Positions 10,061 to 21,200 of a stretch of DNA of 64,000 bases are shown in pieces (positions within the stretch are counted from its first letter, which is position 1; every line of letters begins with the position of its first letter). The position numbers and the translations under genes are program-made. The notes under the pieces are model-generated. The model did not search any database, was not told the origin of the DNA, and saw only the letters and a program-made list of their open reading frames with translations. Source of the DNA: Dugong dugon (taxonomy: Eukaryota; Chordata; Mammalia; Sirenia; Dugongidae). The stretch covers positions 15,425,001 to 15,489,000 of the forward strand of contig CM057482.1 of assembly GCA_030035585.1 (NCBI GenBank). The letters are read 5' to 3'.

Positions 10061-10534
10061 AATGCCTAGTTCAGCTGCTGGGATACAGTGGGTTGCCAAT
10101 GTGTGAGGACCGGCCTGAAGATTGGCTTAGATGTTTGCATCTTGGCTCACCCTTTCCTCAAAAATGACCTCTCTCCTAGAATGTCCCTAGACAAAATGCT
10201 GCAATGTGAGTTTTAAACAAAATTTTTAAACAGAAAACCCCATGGTTTTCAGAGGTAAAGTGGTAGGCAAACCTTTTTGAAAAGTCTAAGAAGCGTAAGT
10301 ACCCAAGGAATTGGCCCAAGGAAACCTCGACACCCGACCAACAATTCAAACAGACACCTGCTATAACTAAGAATCCCGACTTTTCGGCAATGGACATTGA
10401 AAATCAAGCTTTGGAAGCTGGAATGAACCTTATCCAAAGTCAGGGTGTCTAGAATAAATGTTTATATAAAATTAAGATTATGTAAGACTTACGTCCTTGC
10501 TTAAAGGCTTATCATTACTTCTGTTGTTTAAAAA

Positions 10535-10890
10535 AAAGTACTACAACATGGATGAACCTCAAAACTATTATACTAAGTGAAAGAAGTCAGGTGCAAAAGA
10601 CCACATATTGTATGACTGCATTTATGTGGAATGTCCAGAGAGGTAACTCTACAGAGACAGAAAGCAGATTAGTGGTTGCCTAGGGTTGGGAGTGGGAATG
10701 AGGGTAACTGCAAATGTGCATGAGGAATCTTTTGGGGGTGATGGACATGTTCTAAAACTGAATTGTGGTGATGGTCACACAATTCAGTAAGTTTATTAAA
10801 AATCACTGAATTGTATGTTTGAAATCATATACTTGTGGCATAGAAATCATATTTCAATAAAGCTGTTTCTCAAAAAAGCAATATCTTTAA
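10535..10890 (+). repeat. L1M 3' end
   Basis: ACATGGATGAACCTCAAAAC, CCACATATTGTATGACTGCA, TTAGTGGTTGCCTAGGGTTG and TCACTGAATTGTATGTTTGA, ending with AATAAAGCTG, are typical of old L1M 3' untranslated regions. The flank 10890-11560 has no recognisable gene. Confidence 0.75.
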
Positions 10891-11559
10891 AATAATTAAG
10901 AAATTGATATTTTATAAAATCTCTGCATAAAAGATCTTAAAACAGATTACTGAGTTCAGTCCTTTGTTTTACAGAGAGGAGACTGAGTCCCAGGAAGAGG
11001 CTGTGGTTGATAGAAGCTGATAGAAGGAGTGAGGGGTTGCATGAAGCTGGAATCCAGTTCCTTGACCCCCATGAGGGTGGTGGAAACGTCCTCTTGTTCT
11101 TCACGGAGCTTGTATGGTACATCCAGTTGGAGGAGGATTTCCCTTCACTTTTTCCCAGACACCTAATATGGATGTTCGACAATGATCCCACCTGGTCCCT
11201 GGGCCTGTGAGGGAGGAACCCGGCGAGTTCATAAGGCCAGGCCAGGAAGAGGCAGGTGTTGGGCTGTGTGAGGCCTTACCCACCCTTCTAGTCCCCAGGG
11301 GGTGGCAGGTGCTGGGTAGAAGCCATACGTCTGGTTTCTAAGCTCACAGGCATGGAGTGCCCCAGCCTCTACCTCACCTCTCTCCAGCTAAGGACTTCAG
11401 AACCCATCCGCCTCTTAAGCCAGTTCCCACTGGGCCTCCTGGGGAGTCAGTGTTGGCTTGAGATAGCCTGTCAACCCAAGTGGGAGGAGATGAGGTGTGC
11501 AGGGGAGGATTCTGACGTGGCTTTGACATTCAAAATGGACGTGGCCTGTCATCCACTCA

Positions 11560-12350
11560 TACACCGCCCTGAACACTCACCCACTATCCCTGGCCATCCA
11601 TCCATCCTTGTATCCATGCACCCACCCACCAGTCTACCCATATACCCACCCAAACACTTACCCACCCACTCATATCCACCCACCCATCCATCCATCCATC
11701 CATGCATCCATTCATCCCTGAAGCTGTACACCCACTCACTGGTCCACCCATACACTCAAACACTTACCCACTCGTACCCACCCATCCATCTATCCATCCA
11801 TCCCTACACCCATCCACCCACTCACTAGTCCACCTATACACCCACCCACTGGTCCACCCATATACCCATCCCAACACTCACCCATACTCATACCCACCCA
11901 TGCATTCATCCATCCATCCATCCCCATACCCATCCACACACCCACTGGTCCACCCATACACCCACACACTCACTCATACCCACTCATCCATCCATCCATC
12001 TATCCATCCATCCACCCCTACACCCATCCACCCACCTACCAGTCCATCCGTTTACTCACCTGATCCACCCACCCACACACACACACACGTCGCCACTGAG
12101 TCGGTTCCAACTCATAGCAATGCTATAGGACAGAGAAGAATTGCCCCATAGGGTATCCAAGGAGCAGCTGGTGAATTCGAACTGCTGGCCTTTTCATTGG
12201 CAGCTGAACTCTTAACCACTGTGCCACCAGAGCTCCGGTCCACCCATACACCCACCCGAACACTCACCCATTCATACTCACCCATCCACACATCCATCTG
12301 TCCCTACACCCATCAACCCACCCACCAGTCCACCCAGTCATCCATCCCAC
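11560..12350. repeat. CCAT/CCAC satellite-like tandem array
   Basis: The array is made of CATC, CCAC and CACTCA short units arranged in a higher-order pattern. The anchor GGTCCACCCA or a close variant recurs at 11741, 11851, 11947, 12041, 12237 and 12327, giving a period near 95-110 bp once the SINE at 12088-12236 is removed. Long open frames rich in His, Pro, Ser and Thr on both strands are products of the repeat, not genes. Confidence 0.85.
12088..12236 (-). mobile_element. AfroSINE inside the tandem array
   Basis: Reverse-strand short-form SINE: tail complement GTCGCCACTGAGTCGGTTCC, then GCCCCATAGGGTATCCAAGG, and head complement CCACTGTGCCACCAGAGCTC. It interrupts the CCAT/CCAC array, so the array predates it. 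Confidence 0.9.
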
Positions 12351-12413
12351 CCTGAGCCAGTCTCCAGGCTGAGCCCAGCCCCTGCTGCCCAGGAGATGGT
12401 CCAGAGCACACTT

Positions 12414-12497
12414 GTTCTTGTTTACATTCATGGTTCACATACATAGAGAGCAGAAGTTCTTGTTTACATTCATGGTTAATATACATAGAGAGCAGAA
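12414..12497. repeat. 42-bp tandem duplication
   Basis: The unit starting GTTCTTGTTTACATTCATGG is present twice (12414-12455 and 12456-12497) with only a couple of differences, indicating a fairly recent local duplication. Confidence 0.9.
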
Positions 12498-12611
12498 AGG
12501 TGAGGATCAGAGAGGCTAAGTGACTTGCCTCGAAGCACATGGAGAGGGAGCCCCTCGACTTTGCCTTCCCCCTTCCATTTAGCAATAGGGCTTTTATTTC
12601 TCCTCCTGGGA

Positions 12612-12803
12612 GTCCCTGGGTGGTGCAAACGGTTAACACACTTGGCTGCTAACCCAAAGGTTGGAAGTTCGAATCCACCCTGACTTGCTTCAGAAGAAAG
12701 GCCTGGTGATCTACCTCAAAAAAAATCAGCCATTGAAAGTCCTATGGAGCACAGTTCGACCCTGACACACGTTAGGTCACCGTGAGTCAGAGTCAGTTTG
12801 TTC
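12612..12803 (+). mobile_element. AfroSINE
   Basis: Long-form SINE from AGTCCCTGGGTGGTGCAAAC through GGAAGTTCGAATCCACCC to GGTCACCGTGAGTCAGAGTC. The flanks CTCCTGGGAG and CTCCTGAGAG look like a 10-bp target duplication with one difference. Confidence 0.9.
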
Positions 12804-13089
12804 ATGTGCTCCTGAGAGCTGAGTGCCGGAGTGGGGCACTGCCCGCCCTCCCTCTTGGCCTCCACCCCTGCTCCTTCACTTTCCAGCCTCCGACCTTGAG
12901 AAGTCACTCAGTTGCTATGACTCTCCACTTCCTTATCTGTAACCTGAAGATAGCAACGTCCCACAGCTGAAGAGAATGAAGTAGGACAGGTAAAGTCTCT
13001 ATCCAGGGTGCGGCTCAAAGTCGGCCTTGTTCAACCCAGCTTTGCTAAAATAAAAGCCCTGATTCTCACTCCACCCCCGTGTGTGAAAC

Positions 13090-13250
13090 TCACCCCTCTT
13101 GGGCCTTCGCTTCCCCTTCTGTGAAGTGGGAATTTCTGCTCTGCCTACTTTATGGTGATGTTGTTGGCATTGACAAGGTCATGCGCGTTGAACCGGCCTT
13201 TGAGAAAACATCTCCCAGTATCCAAATGCCAGGTGCTGTTATGTTTGGTT
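13090..13250 (+). repeat. MIR-type fragment
   Basis: TTCGCTTCCCCTTCTGTGAA, GTGGGAATTTCTGCTCTGCC and the following TGATGTTGTTGGC resemble a diverged MIR. A 120-codon open frame over 13079-13441 runs through it and is not a gene. Downstream to 13780 nothing is recognised. Confidence 0.5.
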
Positions 13251-13774
13251 TCAATGAGAAATCTACAAATTGCGTTTGCCAGCCAGTTAGGAACAAACCA
13301 TTTGTTCATAGCCTTCTACTGCCCGCTAACACTGGGGAACATCAACAACCTGGGGAATATTTACACTATCCCCCAGAAGCAATAAAACGGGGGGTGATGA
13401 AGTTTAAATCCACCCTCGTTCCTGAAACACTGTGGCTGTAACTAACCAGAATGGAGAGTCAAATGGTTAAAAAAAAAGACAAGAAGAACACGAAAACCTC
13501 CCTGTCAAATATTTAGAGTCAAGAAATAAGCTATGGAAAGAATACATTAGCTATGCAAGTTCTGCTTATCTGCCAGAAGAAGACTCTGGGTGGCTGGAGA
13601 ATACAGTGGAAAACAGAAAAATCTTTGAGCCTAGTGCTTGCATTGATGCCATCTCGGTGTGATGAATACCACCATCTCCCCAACATTCTTAGCTCCGACC
13701 AGCCCCCAGTAAACACATACTCTCGTTAAATAAATGAAAGAAAGATCGCCTGAGGGAAAAACCCCTTGAAGTGA

Positions 13775-13880
13775 GGCACACATCCTGACTTTGTTACCAG
13801 CAAACTAGGAGACTGCTCTGGGCCTTGGTTTCTCCATCTGTAAAATGGGTTGAACTTCATAGATCAGGATTATTTTTTAT
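13775..13880 (+). repeat. MIR SINE fragment
   Basis: GGGCCTTGGTTTCTCCATCT and GTAAAATGGGTTGAACTTCA match the MIR core. Positions 13880-14400 show no gene or clear repeat. Confidence 0.7.
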
Positions 13881-14409
13881 TTGTATTGATTTATTTTATA
13901 GATTGTTTAAATCAGTGGAGCCTTTTTTTCCAACTGAAATGTGGCAATATCAAACGACAGCAGCAAATAAAAGCAGGGTTGCTCTGCCTGGCATCAAAGC
14001 GGGGTGAGAGCCGACCTAGGATAGGATGCACCTGCTCCCCTTGTCTCTTCCCCATGTCCATCATGGCACCTTCCCTGGGTCACAGCACAGGTCCGAAAGC
14101 GCCCTGCAGATGATCTTTGGAGACCCTTTCAAACATGACTTTGTGTGCTTTTATGATTCTTCGGACCATCCGATCCTCGCAGCTTTCTTTGGTCCTCTGT
14201 GACTTTTGGCCTTTTTTCCTGCAGCTGTGTGTGCCAGACAAGCCCTGTCAAGACCCGAGAGCACCTCTTGTGACATGGGATCACAGATGTGGAAGTGCCT
14301 GGTATGGACCCTGCACCCAGGAGGGGCTCAGGAAGTGCCCCCTCCCTTCCTGGCCACCCGTAATCTAGATTAGCCCCTTTCTGTGGAGACTGTACTAGCC
14401 AGGCACATT

Positions 14410-14545
14410 TTTCTATAGCCTGTGCGTATGTGTGCACATGTCTGTGTGCGTGTCTATATGCATGTTGCATGTGTGTGTGTACATGTATGTGCATGAGTGC
14501 ACATGTGTAGATGCATGCATGTGTGTGCATTGTGTGTGCATTTTT
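14410..14545. repeat. Degenerate TG/CATG tract
   Basis: Alternating TG, CATG and TGCA units (for example GTGTGTGTGTACATGTATGT) form a purine-pyrimidine alternating block. Open frames through it are repeat-driven. Confidence 0.8.
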
Positions 14546-14825
14546 TGGGCAGGTGGTCTGCCCCCATCACCACCATGCAGGACCGAGCTCCAAGCCCCGG
14601 CAGGGCTGTGTCTGCCCAGCCTCTCCCACCAGCCCAGGAAAGGGCGTGTGTGTACAGGGTTTTCAAATAACGTGGATGATTTCTTTTTTAATAAAATTGT
14701 TTTTTTTATTGCCGTTCCCAACCCACCTAGCCCCAGCTGTGATGAGAATCACTTGTATGGGGAAGTGCTATGGATAAACTGCTCCCACGGGAGCTTAGCG
14801 AGGCACTCACGCAGCGCGTGAGCCA

Positions 14826-15125
14826 TCCTTCCACTCGCGGCCCGCTCCTCTCTCCCGCTCTCTGCCTCCTTCCCTGCCATTTCCTCTCATCTCCTGGCTT
14901 TTTCCCTCTTTCCTTCTCCTCCTTCCACCTCCCTTTCGTGTTCATTTTCCGTTTCCCCTTCACCCAAAATTTTCCCTCCCCCCATCTCTGTTCTCTGCCT
15001 TTCCTTCCTGGCACCCCTGTGACTATCTCCCCCCCACCCCCCCCCCCCCGCCTCTTTCTCGACCTCTCATCCGAGGCCATCTGTATCTCTCCCCTTTATC
15101 TTCCTCCTGCTCCGTTCTTTCTCTG
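14826..15125. repeat. 300-bp pyrimidine-rich tract
   Basis: Almost continuous C/T on the plus strand, including CTCTCTCCCGCTCTCTGCCT, long TTCC and CCTT stretches, and a C tract broken once by A at 15029-15049. The strand asymmetry is striking. The 132-codon frame here is compositional. Confidence 0.85.
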
Positions 15126-15487
15126 TCTCACCTCTGTCTGCATATTTCTGGCCAGGTCAGCTCAGTGAGGTCCATTGAGAGGTTCCAATGCCTTCTTCAG
15201 AGAGAGGCAGATCCCAGCCCAATCCTAATAGGCAAGCCCTGCCCTGGGCTTGTGCTTTGAAGACTCCACCATGCCCAGGCCCTCATTAATCTGTCCCAGG
15301 CTCCTGTCTCTTGCCAGAGGTGCTCTAGGGAGGCAGAAGGGGCAAGCAAAGGAAGGCAGATAGGCAAGAGTACAGTGGGTTCAGGGAATAGTGTACAACC
15401 TGAAGGAACAGCATGATGAGGAACTACTAAAGATAACTTTGAGGAACGGGCCTGATTATAGAAGACTATGGAAGGCTTAGTTGGCTA

Positions 15488-15649
15488 GGAACTGGTGGCG
15501 CAGTGGTTAAGCGTTTGGCTGCTAACCAAAAGGTTGGCAGTTCAAATCCACCAGCTACTCCTTAGAAACCCTATGGGGCAGTTCTAGTCTGTCCTGTAGG
15601 GTCACTGTGAGTTGGAATCGACTCAACAGCAATGGGTTTGGCTTTTGGA
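15488..15649 (+). mobile_element. AfroSINE with target duplication
   Basis: Short-form SINE with an intact-looking A box (CTGGTGGCGCAGTGG) and B box (GCAGTTCAAATCC). The perfect duplication AGTTGGCTA at 15479-15487 and 15650-15658 fixes both ends. The AATGGGTTTGGCTTTTGG tail is present. Confidence 0.94.
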
Positions 15650-15659
15650 AGTTGGCTAA

Positions 15660-16435
15660 AAAGTTTGAGTTTGAGCTTTTGTTCTTTCTAGTCACTAGGG
15701 TGCTTGCAACTGCAGTAACACAAACGTGACTTAAACAATGTGCTGACCCATGTGACAGTGTGAGCTTCAGGTTCAGTTCTATCAAGGCTGCCTCTCAATC
15801 ATTTCTGTGTGATTTTCTCAGCCCCTCTTTCCTTTCTGTGTGTCTGCCTTGTTCTCATGGACGCAAAAGGTCTGCAAAGAGCAAATAGGGCAAAGTGCTT
15901 CCTCATTCATTTTCAGCAGGAGTGGGAAAGAGAGGACGACTTCCCACAGCTGTCTCTTGAGGGGACTAGAAGGGGCTGTCTGAGAAACCTGTAGCCTCAC
16001 GTCTCATTAGCCAGAATTGGACCACACGCCGCTTCCTGAACCGGCCATCAGCAAGGAGGAAAGGATTCCCTTTGTGCAAATCAGGCACTCCCTCTAGGCA
16101 GAGGATGAAACCCCCAAAGGCAGGCTGCTACCCAAGAAGGATGGAGCAGGTGGGATGCTGGAGAGTCAACCACACACCCTCCACAGCCTAAAGTTCCCCT
16201 GGAAGAACTTGGCTAGGGGCGGAGGGTCACCGAAGCCCACAGTTCCCATGCGGCATCTCCCCAGAGCAGCAATTTGACTTGAAGAGTTTAGGGGAAATAA
16301 GTTCTATTAAAATGATTGCAGATGTATTGTTGAATAGAATGCAAAATGCACATGCTATTTTTGCTAGTGGGGTGCTTTGGTGGAAAAGTTTGAGAAACAC
16401 CATTACAGACCATAGGTGGCACCTCGCAAGTTGTT
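15660..16435. other. Unique non-coding stretch
   Basis: No gene, RNA gene or repeat that I can name. Composition is unremarkable and frames on both strands are short. Confidence 0.4.
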
Positions 16436-16439
16436 TTTA

Positions 16440-16585
16440 TTTTTATTTTATTTTTTAACATTTTAAAATTATGTCTTATTGATATTATATACCATAAGAT
16501 TCACCCTCTTAAAGGTGTACAATTCAGTGGGTTTTAGTATAGTTACAGAGCTGTGCAACCGTCACCACTACGGGGCAGCTTTTGA
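16440..16585 (-). repeat. L1M 3' fragment
   Basis: CCTCTTAAAGGTGTACAATTC, AGTGGGTTTTAGTATAGTTA and GAGCTGTGCAACCGTCACCA are the complement of an old L1 3' region. Confidence 0.6.
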
Positions 16586-17482
16586 ACCAGGTGTGGGGGA
16601 GCCACTCCCACCAAGACAGGGCTCAGGGTTGTGGGCAGGAGGGGCTGGTTGGAGGGACGTTCGTCTGTTGGAGGCAGAAGGAAGTTCTAGAAAGCTACTG
16701 TGATAATAAAGAAGGGCAATAGAGGCCTGGGACTCAGGGTGATAACCGCAAGACTGGAAAAGACAGGGCTGATGTGAGAAATGTTGCAAAGGAGGACCTG
16801 GCTGGATTTGGGGACTGCCCACAGTGGGGAGAGAGACTGCTCGGGGCAAGGTGGCTCTTGGTTTCAAGCCACAGACTATATCAGGTGTCTCTTGCTCTTA
16901 TCCACACCTCACAGCTAAGCCAGAAAGCAGCTGAGAGCAGTTGTGTGTGTCCATCTCTCCTGCCTGGGGCAGAGATGCCAGGAACATCGGTCCCCAGGCG
17001 CAGGCCACGTGGGCGTGCAGGCTGACATGTCCTGCCCAAATTGCTCTGAGAAAAGTGCTCCAGGTGCCACCTTCCTTGCCACAGGCACCTGAGCTCAGCT
17101 ACTCAGAAGCACATTCTCCTGAACCAGTCAGGAGAAAACAAAAGCAAGTTTCTGTTCCACTCAGGCATGTCCCTAGGGAGTTCTGGAACTTTCTGCAGCT
17201 GTGCCTGAGGGAGGGAGGGGCAGCAGGTACCCAGCTCCCTCTGGCAGAGTGTGCCCTGGAGTTGCTGGGTCCAGGAGAGTGGCTTTCGGAAGTTCTAGGT
17301 TCTTGGCAAAACCAGACTAAGCAGAGCCTTCAGTGCAGGCAGGAAGATGGTGTAAGAAACCGACAGTGTGAAAGCAAAGATCCAAGTCCAGGACCCACCT
17401 CTGCTTCTCGTGAGGTGCGTGGCCCTGAACAGGGGTGTGGTGAGGGTAATGAGCACCCAGGGCAGGGGCAATCTCTAAGTTG

Positions 17483-17520
17483 CACCCCGCCACCCCCCAC
17501 CCCCACCCCCACCCCCCCCA
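17483..17520. repeat. C-rich tract, quadruplex-forming candidate
   Basis: Five C runs of four to eight residues are separated by one to three bases. The minus strand therefore carries consecutive G runs that satisfy the usual G-quadruplex pattern, and the plus strand is a possible i-motif. The interval 16590-17480 upstream has no supported gene. Confidence 0.7.
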
Positions 17521-17559
17521 GTTTCAAGATGAATAGACGTTGATAGCAGCGACCCATCA

Positions 17560-17725
17560 GCCGAAATGCCTTCCCTTTTCTTGTCTGGCTGCCTCAGGCA
17601 GGTGCCTTTCATATTTGTGGCACCTCAGAATGTCATTCCACACCTCCTCTGGCACCCCCTTGGAGATGCGCCTGGGGGCAAGTGCCCCCTTCTGCCTCCC
17701 CCTTGCTACGCCTCTGTGTCTGCCC
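17560..17725 (-). repeat. Old hAT DNA transposon fragment
   Basis: Read on the minus strand the fragment starts CAGAGGCGTAGCAAGGGG and continues GAGGCAGAAGGGGGCACTTG, resembling hAT ends of the type CAGGGGCGGAGCTAGG. The remainder (GCCTGAGGCAGCCAGACAAG) could be transposon interior. The exact family is not identified. Confidence 0.4.
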
Positions 17726-17849
17726 TGCTGAAGGAAGGACGTTGGGCCGTACTGGGTTAATAGAAGCTGCCTGGCGGTGCTCCCTTCAGGTGGCACCCAG
17801 GGCACGTGCCATACCTGCTATGCCTTAGATAGGCCTCAGGCCTTGAACA

Positions 17850-17965
17850 CATCCGTCTACCCTCCTGGGCCTTAGGATCTTCAGCTCTAAAATAAGGGGG
17901 TTAGACTAGGTCGGAATTGCCCAAAATTATTTCCTCTGAACCTTAGGCCCGTGGAAAAATGTTGG
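17850..17965 (+). repeat. MIR-type fragment
   Basis: GGGCCTTAGGATCTTCAGCT and AAAATAAGGGGGTTAGACTA match a MIR-like core in sense orientation. Confidence 0.55.
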
Positions 17966-18136
17966 GGATATGCTAAATACTATTTTCCCCCCTGGATCCA
18001 GTATAAGGCCCTGAGTCCTGCAGCAAAGAAAACTACCTATCTTTGCCCAGCTTAGAGTCCCCTAAGGACTGAGTGAGGGCAGGGAGCTCAGAACACCGCT
18101 TCAAACCCTACCCAAAAATATCTCTCTACTCCCAGG

Positions 18137-18340
18137 CAAGAGTCCCTGGGTTGCGCAAAATGGTTAAGTGCTCAACGACTAGCCAAAAGATTGGCTGTTT
18201 GAACCCACCCAGAGGTACCTCAGAAGACAGGCCTGGCAATCTGCTTCTGCAAAGTCCCAGCCTTGAAAACCCTGTGGAGCAGTTCTACTCTGCACACATG
18301 GGGTCACCATGAGTCAGAATTGACTTGACAGCAACTAATA
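18137..18340 (+). mobile_element. AfroSINE with target duplication
   Basis: Long-form SINE from AAGAGTCCCTGGGTTGCGCA to GACTTGACAGCAACTAATA. A perfect ACTCCCAGG lies at 18128-18136 and 18341-18349. Confidence 0.94.
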
Positions 18341-18704
18341 ACTCCCAGGTGCCACAATATCCGAAACACTACCTTTCCAGATTAATTGTGTCTTTTGGCC
18401 TCCCAGTATCCCCATTAAAATATAAGTCATTCTGGATAGAGCAACATCTTAAGCCATTATTAGTTGACATTTGAGCCAAGACTTAATCAACAGCTGACAC
18501 CAAACTGGGCCTAGGGTGAAGGGCAGGGTGGGGTGTCAGGAGATGGAAAGTGGATTTGGAGAGGGGAGAAAGAGACAACAAAGACCTACACTTGTCATTC
18601 TCTGACTTGGAGTGTTTTTAAGAAGGGAGATTTCACATAGAATCATTTGTAGCTGCAGCCAAGCCAGAAGGGTAGAAGTAGAGACGTATACTCGGGATGG
18701 AATT

Positions 18705-20212
18705 TTTTTTTATTTTTAATTGTACTTTAGATGAAGGTTTACAGAACAAACTAGCTTCTCATTAAACAATTAACACACATATTCTTTTGTAACATTGGTT
18801 ACCAACTCCACAACATGTCAACGCTCTTCCTTCTCAACCGTGGGTTCCCTCTTACCAGCTTTCCTGTCCCCTCCTGTCTTCTAGTCCTTGTCCCTGGGCT
18901 GGTGTGCCCCTTTAGTCTTATTTTGTTTTATGGGCCTCTCTAATCTTTGGTGGAAGGTGAACCTCAAGAGTGACTTCATTACTAAGCTAAAAAGGTATCC
19001 AGGGGCCATAATCTCAGGGTTTCTCCAGTTTCTGTCAGGCCAGTAAGTCTGGTCTTTTTTTGTGAGTTAGAATTTTGTTCTACATTTTTCTCCAGCTCTG
19101 TCTGGGACCCTCTATAGTGATCCCTGTCAGAGCAGTCAGTGGTGGTAGCCAGGCACCATCTAGTTGTGTGGACTCAGTCTGGTGGAGGCTGTGGTAGTTG
19201 TGGTCCGTTAGTTGTTTGGACTAATCTTTCCTTCGTGTCTTTGGTTTTCTTCGTTCTTCCTTGCTCCAGATGGCGTGAAACCAGTGGAATATCTTAGATG
19301 GTCACTAACAAGATTTTAAGACCCCAGACGTTACCCACCAAAGTAGAATGTACAACATTTCTTTACAAATTATGTTATGCCAGTTGAGCTAGATGTTCCC
19401 TGAGACCATGGTCCCCACAGCCCTCAGCCCAGTAATTCAGTTTGGATGTGAATATGGAGCTTCCATGACCTTGCCTTGGACAAGCTGTGCTGGCTTCTCC
19501 AGTATTGTGTACTGTCTTACCCTTCACCAAAGTTACCACGTATCTATTGTCTATTTAGTGTTTTTCCATCCCCACCGCTCCCCTCCCTCTTAACTATCAA
19601 AGATTGTTTCTTTTCCTGTGTAAACTTTTTCATGAGTTTTTACAGTAGTGGCCTCATACAGTATTTGTCCTGTTGTGATTGACTTATTTCACTCAGCATA
19701 ATGCCCTCCAGATTCATCCATGTTGTGAGATGCTTCGCAGGTTCATCATTGTTCCTTACTGTTGCCTAATATTCCATCATGTGTATGTACCATAGTTTGC
19801 TTATCCATTCATCTGCTGATGGACATCTAGGTTGTTTCCATCTTTTTGCTATTGTGAACATGGATGTGCATATGTCTATTCCTGTGATGGCTCTTATTAC
19901 TCTAGGATATGTTCCTAGGAGTGGGATTGCCGGTCATATGGTATTTCTATCTCTAGCTTTCTAAGGAAGTGCCATATCGTTTTCCAAAATGGTTGTACCA
20001 TTTTGCATTCCCACCAGCAGTGCATAAGTGTTCCAATCTCCCCGCAGCCTCTCCAACGTTCATTATTTTCTGATCTTTTGATTCGTGCCAGTAATGCCGG
20101 GGTAAGGTGGTATCTCACTGAGGTTTTGATTTGCATTTCTCTAATGGCTAGTGATCGCAAGCATTTCCTCATGTGTCTGTTAGCTGCTTGAATGTCTTCT
20201 TTGGTGAATCAG
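18705..20212 (-). mobile_element. 5'-truncated L1, minus strand
   Basis: The poly-A end appears as a T tract at 18705. The 3' UTR covers 18720 to about 19340 and shares CAACTAGATGGTGCCTGGCT and GACCAGACTTACTGGCCTGA (minus strand) with the copies at 5.9 and 55.4 kb. The remainder to 20212 is the end of ORF2 and adjoining sequence. The 5' end is lost, as in most genomic L1 copies. Expression is not expected. Confidence 0.85.
19915..20172 (-). pseudogene. L1 ORF2 C-terminal remnant
   Basis: The frame reads, in part, [20 protein letters not shown] followed by [14 protein letters not shown], the cysteine-containing C-terminal segment of the L1 endonuclease/reverse transcriptase polyprotein. A small insertion after the IPYD motif shifts the frame into a stop. 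The catalytic domains are absent, so this is a dead fragment. Confidence 0.9.
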
Positions 20213-20339
20213 GACCGGATTTTTGAGATAAGAAAAAATCCCAAGTAAGGGAGTCCAGAGAAGGAGGTGGCCTGCCCAGGACCTCCCTGAGAGGAAATAA
20301 GAGGGCAGGGCTGGACACCGAGGCTCCCGGGATGACGTG

Positions 20340-20700
20340 TCTCAGCAACGTCCAGCTAACTGGAATCTCCTAGCTGTTCCTCCCTGCACGCATGATGCCA
20401 CACCACCCCCAGCCCCTACGTCAGTCCGGTACCCAGGAATGGTTTCTCTTGACAGACAATGGAGGTAAAAGGGCAAGGGAATATTTCCAAATGGTTGATC
20501 TGACAGCTGCAAATTTCATTTTGTGTTGCGTATTGACCTCTAATTGCTTCCCAAGTAGCCCGGGACTGAGAGATCAATAAATCCCATAGATAGTTAATAT
20601 CCCCTCTGGCATCCTTGGCTATAGTTAGAAAATAGTCAAATGCATGGCTTCCTGCAAATCTTAGGAGGTTTTTCATTTTTGGCAGGGCCTGATGAGTTAT
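20340..20700. promoter_or_regulatory. Candidate conserved non-coding segment
   Basis: The segment is repeat-free and even in composition, directly beside the L1. It contains GATCTGACAGCTGCAAATTT (with a CTGACAGCTG E-box/TGACAG overlap), TTGACCTCTAATTGCTTCCC (homeodomain-like TAATTG) and AGAGATCAATAAATCCC. Conservation is inferred from sequence texture only; no alignment was possible. Confidence 0.35.
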
Positions 20701-21044
20701 AATTCAGCCAAGGAACTCCTGGGACCAGAACTAGGAGGGATTTCACAGAGGAGGTGACCCAAGCCCTCCTTGTCCAGGTGGGAGGATGGAGGACAAGTAA
20801 GGCTAGGTGACTTCCTCCAGGCCGTAGTGGCCACTAAGAGAGTGGGAACTCCAGCTCCACCCTTCAGTTGATCTTTCCACTCCACCAAGCCACCTCCGTT
20901 CGGTGATTAATGTAACTAGGAAGTTGTGGCCATTTTGGTTAACCTGTCCCGGGAGATCTTTTTCAAGAAAGGATAGGTTGTAGTAAAGGAAACTATGGAT
21001 TTGGCGTTATAAAAGTGATTTCCCCCATTACTCTCCTTCTACCT

Positions 21045-21200
21045 TTTAATAACTGGTTGACCTTGGTCATGCCATTTTCCCTTCGTCCTGAGCCTCAGTT
21101 TTCTCAGCTGTGCAATAGGAATGATAATTATATCTGTCTAATAGAATTATCATGAGGGTTAAATGAGTTACTAAGTGAAGGTCCTCACCCAGAACATGCT
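21045..21200 (+). repeat. MIR SINE fragment
   Basis: GAGCCTCAGTTTTCTCAGCT, GTGCAATAGGAATGATAATT and ATGAGGGTTAAATGAGTTAC follow the MIR consensus. Positions 21200-21820 hold no recognised gene or repeat. Confidence 0.8.

Noticed and set aside
11352..12151. Long His/Pro/Ser/Thr-rich open frames resembling a repetitive secreted protein
   Set aside because: They are translations of the CCAT/CCAC tandem array and one passes into an AfroSINE; both strands are open because of the short repeat period.
11560..12350. Regularly spaced repeats considered as a CRISPR array
   Set aside because: The spacers are not unique sequences but the same tetramers, and the genome is clearly mammalian.
13079..13441. 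A 120-codon frame that looks protein-like
   Set aside because: Its first part coincides with a MIR-type repeat in sense orientation, and no homology or exon boundary is evident.
16941..17543. A 200-codon plus-strand open frame
   Set aside because: No recognisable domain; the end runs into a Pro/Thr-rich product of the C tract at 17483-17520; no splice or promoter context.
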